A stretch of DNA of 64,000 nucleotides from Calamus simplicifolius. Lineage: Eukaryota > Streptophyta > Magnoliopsida > Arecales > Arecaceae. Below the pieces are notes generated by a model. That model did no database searches, had not been told where the DNA came from, and saw nothing but the letters and a program-made list of their open reading frames with translations. The position numbers and the translations under genes were made by a program. Below are positions 34,718 to 46,553 of this stretch, piece by piece. Location of the stretch: NCBI GenBank assembly GCA_900491605.1, contig UESW01004768.1, positions 170,622-234,621 on the forward strand. Direction: 5' to 3'. Each line of letters begins with the position of its first letter. Position 1 is the stretch's first letter.

Positions 34718-35219
34718 AATCTATCCAATTACAATTCTCCTTATTTGATAGGTAACATATATAATATAACTACTCTAATCTACTTGATCTTCACTTACAT
34801 TCTCTTGTTTCCCAATCTTACTCATCTTGTGGCTCACAAAAGATAATTAAAATATCCTATGAGCTAACAACTTAGTAAGAATTATGCACACACTACTTAA
34901 TGTCAAAGCCAAATCGAAGAAAAAACACCAAACAACCACACAATATATTAATTGATACTCAAATATCACAATATACAAACATCACATACCAGTAATTAAT
35001 TGTTGCAACTGATATCACATGTATCATATAACAATATTTTAGTCAACAATATTTCCAAATAAGTTATCCTTTTTATCTTTGATGAACATGTTGGATTCAA
35101 TAACATTTTATCTTTGGTATTGGACTAATAATGGTCATGCTTAAACCCATGACAAGAAAACCTCAAACCATCCTCAATAAATCCTTAATAATCCTCAACA
35201 TATCTTAATGGTAGAGACA

Positions 35220-35430
35220 TCAACACTCCATGTACCTACCTATGACAGCAATCCATCTTCCACATACCTGCCCATAACAACAATCCCTAATATCACACAT
35301 CATTCGATGATAAAGCTATCCATAGCCTCAATGTATCTACTCATGGTGGCAATCCATAATTTCCATGTACCTATTCATGGCAGCAATTTCACTATTTCCA
35401 CATACCTACTGATAGCAACAATCCATAATT
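35220..35430. repeat. Degenerate ~45-50-bp tandem repeat
   Basis: Four to five units share CCATGTACCTACCTATG followed by GCAGCAATCCATAATTT-like wording. The 100-aa open frame at 35208-35510 is a by-product. Confidence 0.6.
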
Positions 35431-35689
35431 TGTGGCAAGTCCAAATACTCCTTTTTAAGCAATTAAATTTACCCAAATTCCATCTTTATGCCGATCAAGC
35501 CAAAATATGATTTAATAATATATTTCATACAAAATATGTGCAAAAAACATATATATCATAAAATTCAAAATCATCAACATGCGATGCAGTTATATGTAAA
35601 GAAACAAAAATGATCACAATGCCCATAGCATTTCATGAATTACTGCTTGCCAATGTATGAAAAGCATCAATAGAGATCAGTATATTTTT

Positions 35690-37296
35690 TTTAAAGAGCT
35701 AACAGCTAGAGTTATTAGAACTAATGATATAGCAAGACTTGAAGAAGAGATTTTAATTATTTTATGCAAGTTGGAACGAATTTTTTTCCAATTTTTTTTA
35801 ATTACATGAAACATCTACCAGTTCATTTGGCATACGAAGTTTGGATTGCTGGACCTGTTCAATATCATTAGATGTACCCATTTGAGAGGTAATTTACTTT
35901 TCATACAAATTTTATTTTATTATGTTCACTAAATTGAGTATCTTATTTTGTTTTCAAATTTAAACTTTTAGGTGCATGAAGAAATTAATAAAAAATATTT
36001 GAAATAAGACAAGAGTTGAAGGATCAATATGCAATGCATATTTGGTGGAGCAGTTATCAAATTTTGCATCGCATTACTTCGATGAACATGTAAAAACTAA
36101 GAATAAAAAAGTATCACATAATTTAGATGGTTGTGGATAGCCATTTGGAGTAGATGATGGAAGCATCTCCATTTTTGGAACTATTGGTAGGCCATTTGGT
36201 ATCAAAAATAAAAAATATATGTTGAACAAAGAGTTTAAAGCTGCTCACAATTATATTCTTATGAACTACTCTGAAGTAAAACAGTTTATAGAGTAAGATA
36301 TTATTTTTTTATTCACTTTGATACTTAATTAATTTCTTTATATTATTTTTAACTAAGTTGACATAAACTGTTATTTTTAAGGATGTTTTGTGATATGTGG
36401 AGACAACAAGATCTTTACATCAGCGATGATGAAATTGGATTAAAACTTTATACTGAGTTTGCATATTGGTTCAACGATCATGTAAGTGTTAAATTGACAT
36501 ATTGCTTATAGGTTAATAAATACATACCGTATACAAACTAATTATATATTTTTGATTTTTTAGACTAATAATCCTTCTTCGAATGTTGATAACATTTTCA
36601 TTAAATCTCGAGCATAATGGCCATTGTCTAGAGTTAATATATACATCGGATATTTTGTGAATGGGTACAAGTTTCAGGTTAAGTCTTTGGGTTCTTCAAG
36701 AGCAACCTAAAATTGAGGGGTATGTGTGCAAGGTCAAACTATTGGTGCAGATCAGCAAGATTATTATGAAAGCTATAAGAGATTGATAAAGTTAAGTATC
36801 TTGTTTGGCCTATTAAACGCTCTATATTATTCAAATATGAATGGTTTGATCCAACTCCAAATGCAGGGACTAAAGTGTATAAAGATTATAATATTGTTGA
36901 AGTATGTTATAAAAGAAGGTTGAACAAATATGAACCATTCATTCTGGTATCTCAAGTTAAATAAGTGTACTACTCCACATATCCAATCCTTCGAAATGAT
37001 AAGCAAGATTGGTGGTTGTGAGTAAAATAAAGCCACAGGCGACTATTTCTATGCCGATAAGCTCATCTTCGCAAATACTTAAATCTTCAGCTTTTTAAGA
37101 AGATGTCATAGAAGCACATGCAATCCAAGATTATTCGCTTGATCTGGATTCAATTCGTAATGATCCAACTGGTGCTTCACTTGAAATTGAGAATGTGAAT
37201 GAGGTCTCAAATGATGAAGAAGATGCATATGAATCACAGTCCGAGACAGAATCAGACGAAGAACCTAAACTTGAGAATATAAATGATAGTGACTAA
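35690..37296 (+). pseudogene. TNP2-type CACTA transposase, C-terminal part (DUF4218-DUF4216)
   Basis: Exon-like segments carry family hallmarks. Near 35760-35890 are CKLERIF, LPVHLAYEVWIAGPVQYH and MYPFER, the start of DUF4218. Near 35975-36110 a SICNAYLVEQLSNFASHYF segment follows. Introns with GT/AG-type ends separate a short exon (36381-36480). The DUF4216 part, near 36740-37020, has DQQDYYES, WPIKRSILFKYEWFDPTPN and a YPILRNDKQDWW end. An acidic tail rich in E, D and S runs to about 37296. Frameshifts and stops break it. The catalytic N-terminal half is absent, so it cannot supply transposase. Confidence 0.8.
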
Positions 37297-37389
37297 GTAT
37301 TTATACCTCTGATTATAATTAAAAAATAAAATTTTTGTTTTATGCTTTTTTTGGATTCATTCTGATTCTACTATATATATAGTATTATA

Positions 37390-39001
37390 AGGGGTCGCGG
37401 ATGATTCATAGCCTAAAGTTATTCTACTGGTACAGGCAATGACTCTCCTTTTGATGCACAATATGATAGATCCTTTGAATAGGAGCAACATATATGTGAG
37501 ATGTCTATTGATGAGATTCCAAGATCATCTGTCGAGCCATCGTTAGGTGACAGTACTTCCTTCAATGGAAGGAGGAGGCTTCTACTGATTGATGGCTAGT
37601 AAATGTATTTCTATCATGATATAAATTTGTTCATATAATTGCTATGTTATTAAATTATATCTTATATTTTACTATACTTGCATAGATTTGTAGAGAGCCA
37701 TATTGTCTCAAGACGCATCACATATATATTTAAGAGGCGTGTAGACCCGAAGGGCTACTGTTTGGAGTGCCTCAATGAGGAGGGAGGGAGTTCTACGAGT
37801 TTCATGTATGTATTTTATAATTATAATTATGTATATATAATTTTAAACTTGTTCATTTATTATATTTGCTAACTGCGTTAACTATTATAAATATCTTTGG
37901 ATTATTTGATTTTTATTTTAGTTTGATATAGAATTATACGAACAAGGTTAGTATACAATATTTGTATGATGCTTAATTGCATTTATAATGTCATATTATC
38001 AACATTTATCTATATAATTTATTTATTACAATATGCATATTCATAATTTTTTTGCTTGCAGAAAGAATTTGAGTGGGATCCAGCCTTAACTCCTTTGGTT
38101 AGAATAGCTTGAATTTCATTTGTTTATTGCCGATAATATGATAATTTATGTCACTAGCAAAGGGCATCAAAATGCCCCACTCATATCTCTGATTCTATAT
38201 GGGATGGCTGGAAGTAGTAGTAGGCGGATCCCCAGTGGCGAAGGAGGTTGGCCATAGCTAGCTCGAATTAATCATCGATCCAAGAAAGGTGGTCCAGGCA
38301 CTGGTATTTCCTGCCAGACAGCGGGATTCATTTTGATTAAGGAGTTAAATTGATAATAACTACAAATTTAAAACATTATTTTTCAGAGGCTGAAGGAAGA
38401 TGCCGATCCAGGGCACTAGCAATTGTTCAAGGTGACCCAGATGAAAAAAGATGGGTCTTGGGTCGACGGTCGCTCCCAGCGTATCAGAGTAAGTATATCA
38501 TTTAAAACATAATGTGTTTATTGATATATTTCCTCCATTATGAGTTGCATTATATTTAATATGTATTCCTTACAGGCACGTATGGATGAGCTATTATCTT
38601 AGACCTTTCAGACCACATAGCCATTAGAAGAGGGAGGGTCCATGCCTGATCCTTCAATGCAGGAGAGTAGCCCTATCTTCTTAGAGGCTGTTAGCACATA
38701 GCCAAATGATCGTAGAGTTTACGGTCTAGGTGCCAAAGCTTCAGCATTCTTCGATCGATGCGGTTCCTCTTCTTCCAGTCAGGGTGGCACCGGTGATTAC
38801 GAGTAGATTAAGCGTTCCATCGTGAAACATGTGAGGTCAGAGATGATGATGGAGATCATGGACATTCGGCAGGAACAGCGAGAGGAGAACGTTTATTATG
38901 AGGAAGAGTTGTAGGAGATGCGGTAGTTGGTTATGCGTATGTCGCAGTCGATACAATTTTTTGCTCCACCTTCAGCTCTAGATGACCCTCCCTCCAGTTG
39001 A
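37390..39001 (+). pseudogene. CACTA accessory gene remnant (Transposase_24-like)
   Basis: Pieces in order are RFVESHIVSRRITYIFKRRV (37683-37740), KEFEWDPALTPL (38060-38097), a GGPGTG segment near 38290, a LFKVTQMKKDGSWVDGRSQR stretch near 38415-38485, and a C-terminal E/R-rich stretch with IVKHVRSEMMMEIMDIRQEQ ending about 39001. This is the layout expected after the transposase in plant CACTA elements. TAG and TGA codons interrupt several exons. Confidence 0.7.
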
Positions 39002-39224
39002 TCGGCATTGAAACTTTTACATTTTGTTGTATTTTATAATGTGCTACTTTTTTTGTATTTCTATACTACTGATTTGTATTATTAATATTTTAATTTGATA
39101 TCTTTTATTTTTATTTTTAATGAAATATTCTATTTGTGAATGTGTCTTCTATTGAAATTGAATATTATTTAAGCAGGTTAGTGAAAATTAATGAAATCAA
39201 ACTTATAAAATTTTATTAAAAAAA

Positions 39225-39442
39225 TTAGCGATGCTAACAGGCATCGCTGACTTTTATCGACTTCGCTAAACTCGTCGCAATTAGTAACGAAACATATCAA
39301 TGTCACTAATTTTCGCAGCGATGATTAATTTAGCGATGAATTTTTTTGCATCGCTAAATTCATCGCTAATTGGATTAGTGATAAATTTTTTTGGATTAGT
39401 GATGCCAAAATGACGTTGCTAATTTAATATTTTTTTGTAGTG
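39225..39442. repeat. CACTA subterminal repeats (ATTAGCGATG type)
   Basis: Direct and inverted copies of TTAGCGATGAA / TTCATCGCTAA up to the terminal TGTAGTG. Confidence 0.8.
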
Positions 39443-39499
39443 ATGCATGTCTATCTTATATTTGTTATCTCTTCCGAGTGAAAGAAATATTTTACCTTT

Positions 39500-40990
39500 T
39501 CCCTCGAAAGGTAGAACTCTTCTGTTTTCAACAAATAGAGGAGTCCCTCCTCAAGCCCTATTTGAAGAATTGTAGACCTGGGAGCAATCAGTGGTCCTGG
39601 CTCGGAGTTTCTTCCATTAGGTACCGCCGGATGCGATTGCAAGGGAATTTTGCAGTGCTGGTGTACCCAGCAACATCGAGGCTATAAGCTTAGCCCATCG
39701 GTTCTACGTGTTCCAGTTTGTTGACCTCAGAGCTGAGGAGCTTGTGCTAGGTAGGCCATGGGTTACCAATGGCCAACTGATCGCAGTGGAAGATTGGAGA
39801 GCAGAGTTCATGCTGATGGACGATGCCATTGTCTCTGCTCTTTTGTTGGTATGCTTGCCTAACCCTCCAATTGAGTTCTGGGCTGATGAAATTCTACGGT
39901 CCATCCTCGCTATGGTTGGATAGTTCATCTTCTTCGATTCATTCATGAAAGAGAAGAGGAGATGAGGGTTTGCTCGAGCATGTGTTCGCGTAGATCTAAA
40001 CAAGCCCCTCCATCCCGGGGCTAAAGTCTGGGGAAGCTGCTCCCCGTTCTAGCAACAATTCTCCTACAAACACTTGGAGGGAATCTGCGGCCAGTGTGGC
40101 ACTCTCCATTTGGATGGTCCTTGCTCCTCTGCTCAAGGGGATGCTCCTTCTTCGGCTGGGACAAGGTTTGGCCCTTGGATGACTGCTTTTTGGTGATGAA
40201 GCCCCCCCCCCCGGACTAGGATTCGAACCCTAGGAAGTCAGTTTAGGCTGGTACTATTGCCTCCCCTGCTTTGTCGGATGGTTGGCAAACCCCTAGGAAG
40301 ACTGCCCATCGGCGGTCTGGGAGGATCCCCCTTGCTGGCCAAAACCCTGCTCCTACGGTGGTGTTGCCGGATCAGAGGCCTGAGAAGACAAAGCAAGCAC
40401 GCTAGTTTGTAGGAGCTGTGCTGGTTGACCCTACTGGTGTTGCCCAGGCTGAGAGCATGCCACAGTGCTCTCTGAACTGTGACACTAATCCATTTGGACT
40501 CTTAGGTTCAGACAAATGGGTTGGGCATCCTTTGGGCCGCAAGGATGCCAATCCCAGCCCAACAAAGAGGGCCCAGCTTGTGGAGGCTAAGTCCCGGAGA
40601 GTTGCCTCCAAGACCATGAAAGGGAAAGGGAAATATCCCTTCTTCGACATTGGTGGTGAACAAGACACCTTGCATCCACGGATGCTTCTCAAGGGCATGA
40701 CACTCAGTCTTGCTTGGGGCCTAAGAAGACCCAACGCAAGGTTGTATCCACCCCTGGGGATGGCACGAAAGTCACCCAGTTGGCTTCTGTGGAGGGATGA
40801 AGCCATGAATCTGCATTCACTCTACTAAAGAAGGCCATTCAACAGGATGAGGTTGATGAGGTTATAGATTCTTCACAGCTAGTGCACAGCACTGGTCAAG
40901 GGCCCGTGGAGGGCGACCCTCCCACTAGCTGTCCTCTTGATGTGGAGATGATAGGGGACTAGGATGCCCCCCCCTCTAGTCACTGGATGA
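39500..40990 (+). pseudogene. LINE ORF1 (DUF4283 and CCHC knuckle)
   Basis: Nucleic-acid-binding protein of plant L1-type elements. The recognisable DUF4283 part, about 39708-39923, includes FVDLRAEELVLGRPWVTNGQ and ends LPNPPIEFWADEIL. A knuckle, CGQCGTLHLDGPC, lies near 40088-40128. The basic, proline-rich C-terminal part is open in one frame at 40418-40828. Frameshifts separate these pieces. The ORF1 frame appears to end in TGA at 40988-40990, overlapping the ORF2 start as ATGA. Confidence 0.75.
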
Positions 40991-43494
40991 AGATTCTTAT
41001 CTGAAATATGAGAGGAGCCCAGAAACCTTCGTTTTGCTTCTCGTTTGAGAGGCTGATGCAACTTCATAGTTTTGACATCTGTGTTCTACTAGAAACTCGC
41101 TTGTCCGGGGCTAGTCTAGCTTGCTTAAGGAGGCAAATTTTTAAATCATGATTTTCTTATACATTTGAGTCCGTGGGCTTATCTGTGATATTTTGGTTCT
41201 ATGGAGAAGTGCCAACATTAGGGTGGATGCATTTCATCATTGCGGTCAGCAAGTGGCTCTTGTCATTTCTGAGAGGACGTCTGTTCCTTGGCTCCTCTCG
41301 GATGTTTATGCCAGCACAGATTTTTGGAAGCGCTGGGTGCTTTGGGCCAACATTCTGTCATTGCTTGCTCAAGGACTTCCCTCCCTCATTACAGGAGACT
41401 TCAAATGTATTGTGGGGGCCAATGAGAAGAAAGGAGGTAGGCAATTTGTTGAGTCCATGGGCATATATGAGTTCGGGACCTTTATATCTTCTACTAGCCT
41501 TCTGGACTTGGGATTCCTGGGCTCCCATTTCACGTGGTTCAATAATTGCCAGGGATCTGCTAGAGTTTGGGAAAGACTGGATAGGGCCATGGCCTCTGCC
41601 AATTGGCTTCAATGTTACCCTTCTGCCACAGTTACTTATTTATCCAGGATTGCCTCTGACCACTGTTCCATTCTAATATTCACTGATGTGGCTGTTCAAT
41701 AGAGGAGAAAGTTTAGATTTGAGAAGTTTTGGACTTTTTACTCATCTGCTAAGACCTTGATTTCTCAGGTGTGCCATGTTCCTATTAGAGGGAGTGCTAC
41801 TTATAGATTAATTAAGCATCTGGAGTTAGCGAGATGCAGACTCTCTAGATGGAACAGAATGGAGGTTGGCAACATAGTGAGGCAAGTTGAGCATGTTGAG
41901 ACTTTTATAACCACTCTCCAGGCTAAAGAAGATCAGGAAGGCTATCTTCATGATTCTGATTTTACATCCCTTCGTTTCAGTTTGGCTCTCCACTACTCTC
42001 TTCTTATGCAGCAGGAGACTTATTGGAAGCAAAGGTCCCAGATTCAGTGAATAAAGGAAGGGGATTATAATACTAGATTTTTTACTAAGCCACATTAAAA
42101 TGTCATGCGGTGAACCGGATCCGGTGTTTAGTTGATGATGAGGAACACTTTCAGGAGGATATCTAGGTTATTAGGGACCAGCTACTTCATTTCTTCCACT
42201 ATAGATGGACTGAGCAAACTGGTGATGGATTCTTTGTTCTTCTTATTTGGACAACCAATAGGTTCTTTGTTGTGGAGAACGACTTTCTTATCAAGCCAAT
42301 TACTTTGGAGGAGATTCAGCTGGCATTATGGAACCTTGGATCTGATAAGGCCCTTGGGCCCGATAGGTTTTTACCCTTTTTCTTTTGCCACTATTGGGGT
42401 ATTGTGGGATAGAATGTTGTGCAAGCTATCTAGCTATCATTTCAATCTAAAACTATTCCTTCTGACTAGAATCAGACTCTTATTACCCTGGTGCCTAAAT
42501 AACCTGATGCTTTCTCTCCACAGCACTATCGTCCTATCAGTCTCTGTACTACCTTATATAAGGTCTGCGCATGCCTCTTGGTCTACTGCCTATGGACGGT
42601 GGTTCCTTGCCTTATTTCTCCTGAGCAGGGGGCATTCCTCAGAGGGCGTTGTATCTCAGATAATGTCCTGTTAGCTTAGGAATTAATGCATGATCTTTAG
42701 AGAGCCTCTACTCGTCGGTGTCTTATGGTCGTTAAGCTGGACATAAAGAGAGCTTACAAAAGATTGAGCTGGGCTTTTTTGTGCCAAACTCTTCATGAGT
42801 TTGGTTTTTATGACCTCTTTGTTGACTGGATCATGGCATGTGTTCATCGGCTATCCTTCTCTATCATTATTAATGGTGGTCAGACTGACTATTTTCACTC
42901 TGCAGTAGGGCTGAGGTAGGGATATATCTTTTCCCTTTCCTATTCATCCTCTCTGCTGATGCTTTATCTCGAGCTCTTTTTTAGGCTCAGCAGGGCCCTT
43001 CTCTTGCCCCTATAGTGCGGGCCTCCATGGGCCCTCATTTTCTTACCTATTATTTGTTGATGATTGCATACTACTGGGCAGAGAAACTATCCATAATGCT
43101 ACCACTTTTGCTTTATTAATTCAGTCTTATTGTCGGGCCTCTGGACAGAAAGTTAATCTAAGTAAATCTATGATCAACTTCAGTCCAAAGACGTCTCCGA
43201 CAATAAGGGGGCCTATCATGCTAATTTTAGGTATCTTTGTTCAGGCTGATCGGCTATCCTATCTAAGGATAGCTATCATGGGGCGACGACCATAGTGTAC
43301 TAATTTTAGTGACCTTAAGAGGCATGTCCGTGATCGTCTAGATGGGTAGCAGATCACAGGGTTATCTATGATGGCTAGGATTATCCTTTTACGCTCGGTG
43401 CTTATTTCTTTTCCTCTCTATCTTTTATCTAATGCTGCTATCCTGTTGACTTATTTGAGAAGGATTGAGAGATGTTTTTGGGACTTTATCTGGG
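40987..43494 (+). pseudogene. LINE ORF2, endonuclease and reverse transcriptase part
   Basis: It starts MKILI, then a TGA in place of the usual Trp, then NMRGAQKPSF: the APE-type endonuclease N-terminus. Endonuclease continues with LLETRLSG, then 41193-41702 (ALVISERTS, LITGDFKCIVG, SHFTWFN) and SDHCSIL near its end. RT from about 42290 includes QGAFLRGRCISDN, VVKLDIKRAYKRL, and LFVDDCILLG, with the FVDD catalytic motif at 43053-43064. Multiple stops and frameshifts. It continues after the solo LTR at 44885. Confidence 0.85.
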
Positions 43495-44879
43495 TGTTGA
43501 CCCAATTGTTGATTTTGATGATTAACAAAACTATTTGAGTATAACATTTGAAGTTACTAATGATTTTGATTAAGTTTTTCAGATTATGATATGATTATTA
43601 ATCAAAATTATAAGATAAATCAAGTTCTAGTTCGAATCTAATGTCAAAGTAAGATTGCAGACATTAGAGTCGACACATGGAATCGCAGAGTCGACTTCGA
43701 AAATCGGTACAGACTTAGAGTCGACTCCTGGACTGTTAGAGCCGACTCCAACAGAGAAGACAGAACGATGGTTTTTCTGGCCATGACTTAGAGTCGACTC
43801 CGGGACTGTTAGAGTCGGCTCCAGAAGATTTTGTGTCGACCCCAGAAAAGTCAGAGACGACTCCAGTTCAAGCGATTTGGGGATTTTTGATTTAGAGCCG
43901 ACTCCAGAAAAGTTAGAGCCGACTCCAGAATGTTAGACGCGACTCCAGAACTGTCAGAATGACTCTAAACTTTACTTTTATCTTTTTAATCCCAATAGCT
44001 ATTGCTATTTTTGGTTTTAATCCTTCTTACACTTGTTTCTAACGGATAGTTTTAAACTATTTATGGATTAAACTGATCTATAAGAAGGGGGTTTGCTGCA
44101 TCCGAAAAAGAGAAGAGAAGAGAGACAAGAATAGAGAAAAAAATCTTTAAAATCCATCAGAAAAGAAAAGAGGAAAAATTCAAGAGGAAAGATTATACTG
44201 ATTCCCCAAAAGAAAAGAGAGAGATTCCAAGCTTTCATAGCTCCATTTTGAAGAAATCTCAAGAAAAGAAGCAAGCCCTAGTTTTCTAATCTTCGGAGCT
44301 TCAAGAGCATTCTAAAGAAAGATCCAATCAAGAGAAGAGAAGAAGCAAGCCACTAAGATCTGTAAATCAGGCTTTGATTCCTATCTCTTTATTTCGTGTT
44401 CTATCATTGTATATTTGCTCATTGGAGGAGCCTTTGTTTTGTAAAAACGATTATTGTTTGCTGGGTCAATCGGAGGATTGATTCCATTTAGGATGTTAGC
44501 CTTGTGCAAGCAGTTTGCTTGTGGTGTAAGGTTTTGTGCTGGTGAGCCTTGAAAACCAGCTAGGTTCGTTGTGCACCCGGGAAAACAACAAGTTCGAGTT
44601 GTGAGCTTGCAAAACAACTCTGCTGTAATCAAATTGATTATAGTGTGGACCTAAGAGATACTTGGGAGTGGACGTAGGTGTAGGTACACCGAACCACTAT
44701 AAAATCTCCTGTGTTTGCCGTGATTGTCTCATTATATCTAATTCTCTATTTGTGCATATTTTGTTTTAATTTGTGCGAATCTAAGTTTTTATTTCCGCTG
44801 GGGTTTATTTTCAAAAGAGTTTAAATTTTTGATAAACCCAATTCACCCCCCCTCTCTTGGGTTGCTATCTGGACCAACA
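43495..44879 (+). mobile_element. Solo SIRE-type Copia LTR (1,385 bp), target duplication CTGGG
   Basis: It starts TGTTGACCCAATTG and ends GGACCAACA, flanked by CTGGG at 43490-43494 and 44880-44884. Its 3' two-thirds match the LTR at 61208-62619, which is followed by a primer site and gag and so fixes the family and orientation. No internal sequence is present: this is a recombined solo LTR. Joining the flanks restores LINE codons across the site. Confidence 0.93.
43665..43970. repeat. GAGTCGACTCC minisatellite inside the SIRE LTR
   Basis: Irregular repeats of TTAGAGTCGACTCCAGAACT and variants (GAGCCGACTCC). The related LTR at 61208 has an expanded array of the same type. Confidence 0.8.
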
Positions 44880-44884
44880 CTGGG

Positions 44885-46430
44885 GCTCGATGTAGGATGG
44901 ACATGGTATCCACCTATTGGTGTGGGACATTGTCTGACATTGTCTGTATGCCAATCACTGAGGGGGGGCTTGAGATCCAGTCCCTTACAGTTAGGAGGGA
45001 GGCTTTGATCGCTAGGCATGCAATACAGTTCTTGCTTGATCCGCATTGTATGTAAAGCTATTTCATGCATGCCAAATATGGAGACTGGGCTCCTAATTTT
45101 TCTCAGCCTCCTCATGGATATTCATACTTCTGGAAAGAGATTTGCCGATACGCTCCAGCCATTCTGAACAATATCTCTTGGATGATTGATGATGAAGCCT
45201 CAGTGGATGTTATTCAGGATATGTGGATTGCAGACCTACCCCTGTCTCGGTTGCCTACCTTTGTTAGCACTGACATTCCTTGCGGAATGAGAGTCTATGA
45301 CTTGATTTCTCATGATCACTCTGCCTGGTATAACTCCTTGGTGTTCAGTTTCTTCAGTGAGGAGCTCCACCATCGCATACTCTCTATTCCTCTCATTTTG
45401 GGTCATACCTCTGACAGCAGATTATGGAGGATATCCTGTATGTCTCATGTTTCTATCAGGGACCTCATGAGAATTTATAGGTCACAACCCCGCCAAACGA
45501 TGGATGCGGCTTGGATCTGGAAGCTTTCCATTCATCCCAGGGTTTGACTCTTCATTTGAAAGCTTGCGTGAGACTGTCTTCCTACATGCTCCCTACTCTC
45601 TTAGAGGGGCATATCCATCCAGCCTACATGCCCTTTACGTGGTTTAGATGAGGAGATTGCTGACCATACTATCTTCACTTGCATTAGAGCAAGACAAATA
45701 TGGCAGATTTTGGGTTACCGCTCTTGGGTTGATGGTACTGATCCTTGTCGCATCTCCTTTCTGGGATTCATTCGGTGGGATATGCGGAGGGATGTCTGTC
45801 AGTAGAGTACTTCGTAGGCTTACATAGCGCATCAGGTTTGGTTATCTCATAACCGACTTGTTTTCACTGCTGAGACTGCTCCCCCCCACAGGATAGTTAG
45901 ATAGCCTTATCCTTATCTGCTGAGTACACTTTCCATCACACGGTTCTTGATTCTAATAGCCCTAGCTTCTGGGGCTCCCCTGCTGCCTTGGCAGTGCACT
46001 GGCGCACGATCTTCATCTTTTGGGAGTCCCACCTCTAGGGTTTATCAAAATCAACTTTGATGGGAGTGTTCGAGGCAGATTTGCCAGATTAGCTTTCGTG
46101 ATTTATGGGTTGGATGGAGCGATGTTGGCGGTTGGAGGATTCAGTCTTCTTGATTCCACTGTTCCTCTAGCCGAGCTGTATGCAGCTTGGACAGGTATTT
46201 TCTCTGCCATTCGTAGACTGGGCATCCATAGGCTTATTATTGAGGTAGATTCTATCACTATTATTCGCTAGCTCCGACAGGACTCCTGCGACCACCTACC
46301 AACCAATCCCTTGATCCGCGACATTCGATATACTCTTCATGATGCTTACAGTGCCCAGATTCGTTATATCTATCGGAAAGCTAACTCAGCGGCAAATTAA
46401 ATCGCTGCCCAAGTGACCCATCACTCTAGT
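44885..46430 (+). pseudogene. LINE ORF2, C-terminal part (zinc-binding and RNase H)
   Basis: Immediately after the solo LTR the ORF2 reading resumes with IHLLVWDIV- and RREALIARHAIQFLLDPH-like residues. Then 45065-45547 (HAKYGDWAP, YFWKEICRYA, WMIDDEASVDVIQD) matches the zinc-binding region of plant LINE reverse transcriptases. 46020-46271 has PPLGFIKINFDGSVRG and AELYAAWTGI, an RVT_3-type RNase H domain. Stops occur after both. Poly(A) follows at 46541. Confidence 0.85.
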
Positions 46431-46553
46431 TTTTGGATCTAGAAGCAGGGTGACCCATGCCTTCTAGTCTTTATTCAAATCTTGTATTCAGATATCTCGG
46501 ATTTGACTCACCCTAAACTAGTGGGATCATTCGTCTGTACCAAAAAAAAAAAA

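Larger units (their letters stand above)
34090..35640. other. AT-rich sequence without recognised genes
   Basis: Non-coding in all frames apart from chance ORFs. It holds an (AAT)n microsatellite at 34693-34717 and a degenerate repeat at 35220-35430. Possibly old LTR or intron sequence. Confidence 0.4.
35690..39442 (+). mobile_element. 5'-truncated CACTA element, third family
   Basis: TNP2-type transposase remnants, then an accessory gene, then subterminal repeats of ATTAGCGATG type, ending TTTTTTTGTAGTG at 39442. The reverse complement, CACTACAAAAAAA, is a CACTA terminus. The first half of the transposase and the 5' end are missing. It differs from the TTACGGCGA family around chitinase copy 1. 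Confidence 0.85.
39443..46553 (+). mobile_element. LINE retrotransposon, interrupted by a solo LTR
   Basis: ORF1 (DUF4283-like plus CCHC), ORF2 endonuclease, reverse transcriptase, zinc-binding and RNase H domains are followed by a 13-base A tail at about 46541-46553. The left boundary abuts the CACTA end and the target duplication was not found, so the 5' limit is approximate. The solo LTR at 43495-44879 splits the RT C-terminal part. The same family as the LINE at 51080-52950. Confidence 0.9.

Noticed and set aside
35208..35510. 100-aa ORF
   Set aside because: It follows a degenerate tandem repeat of about 45-50 bases.
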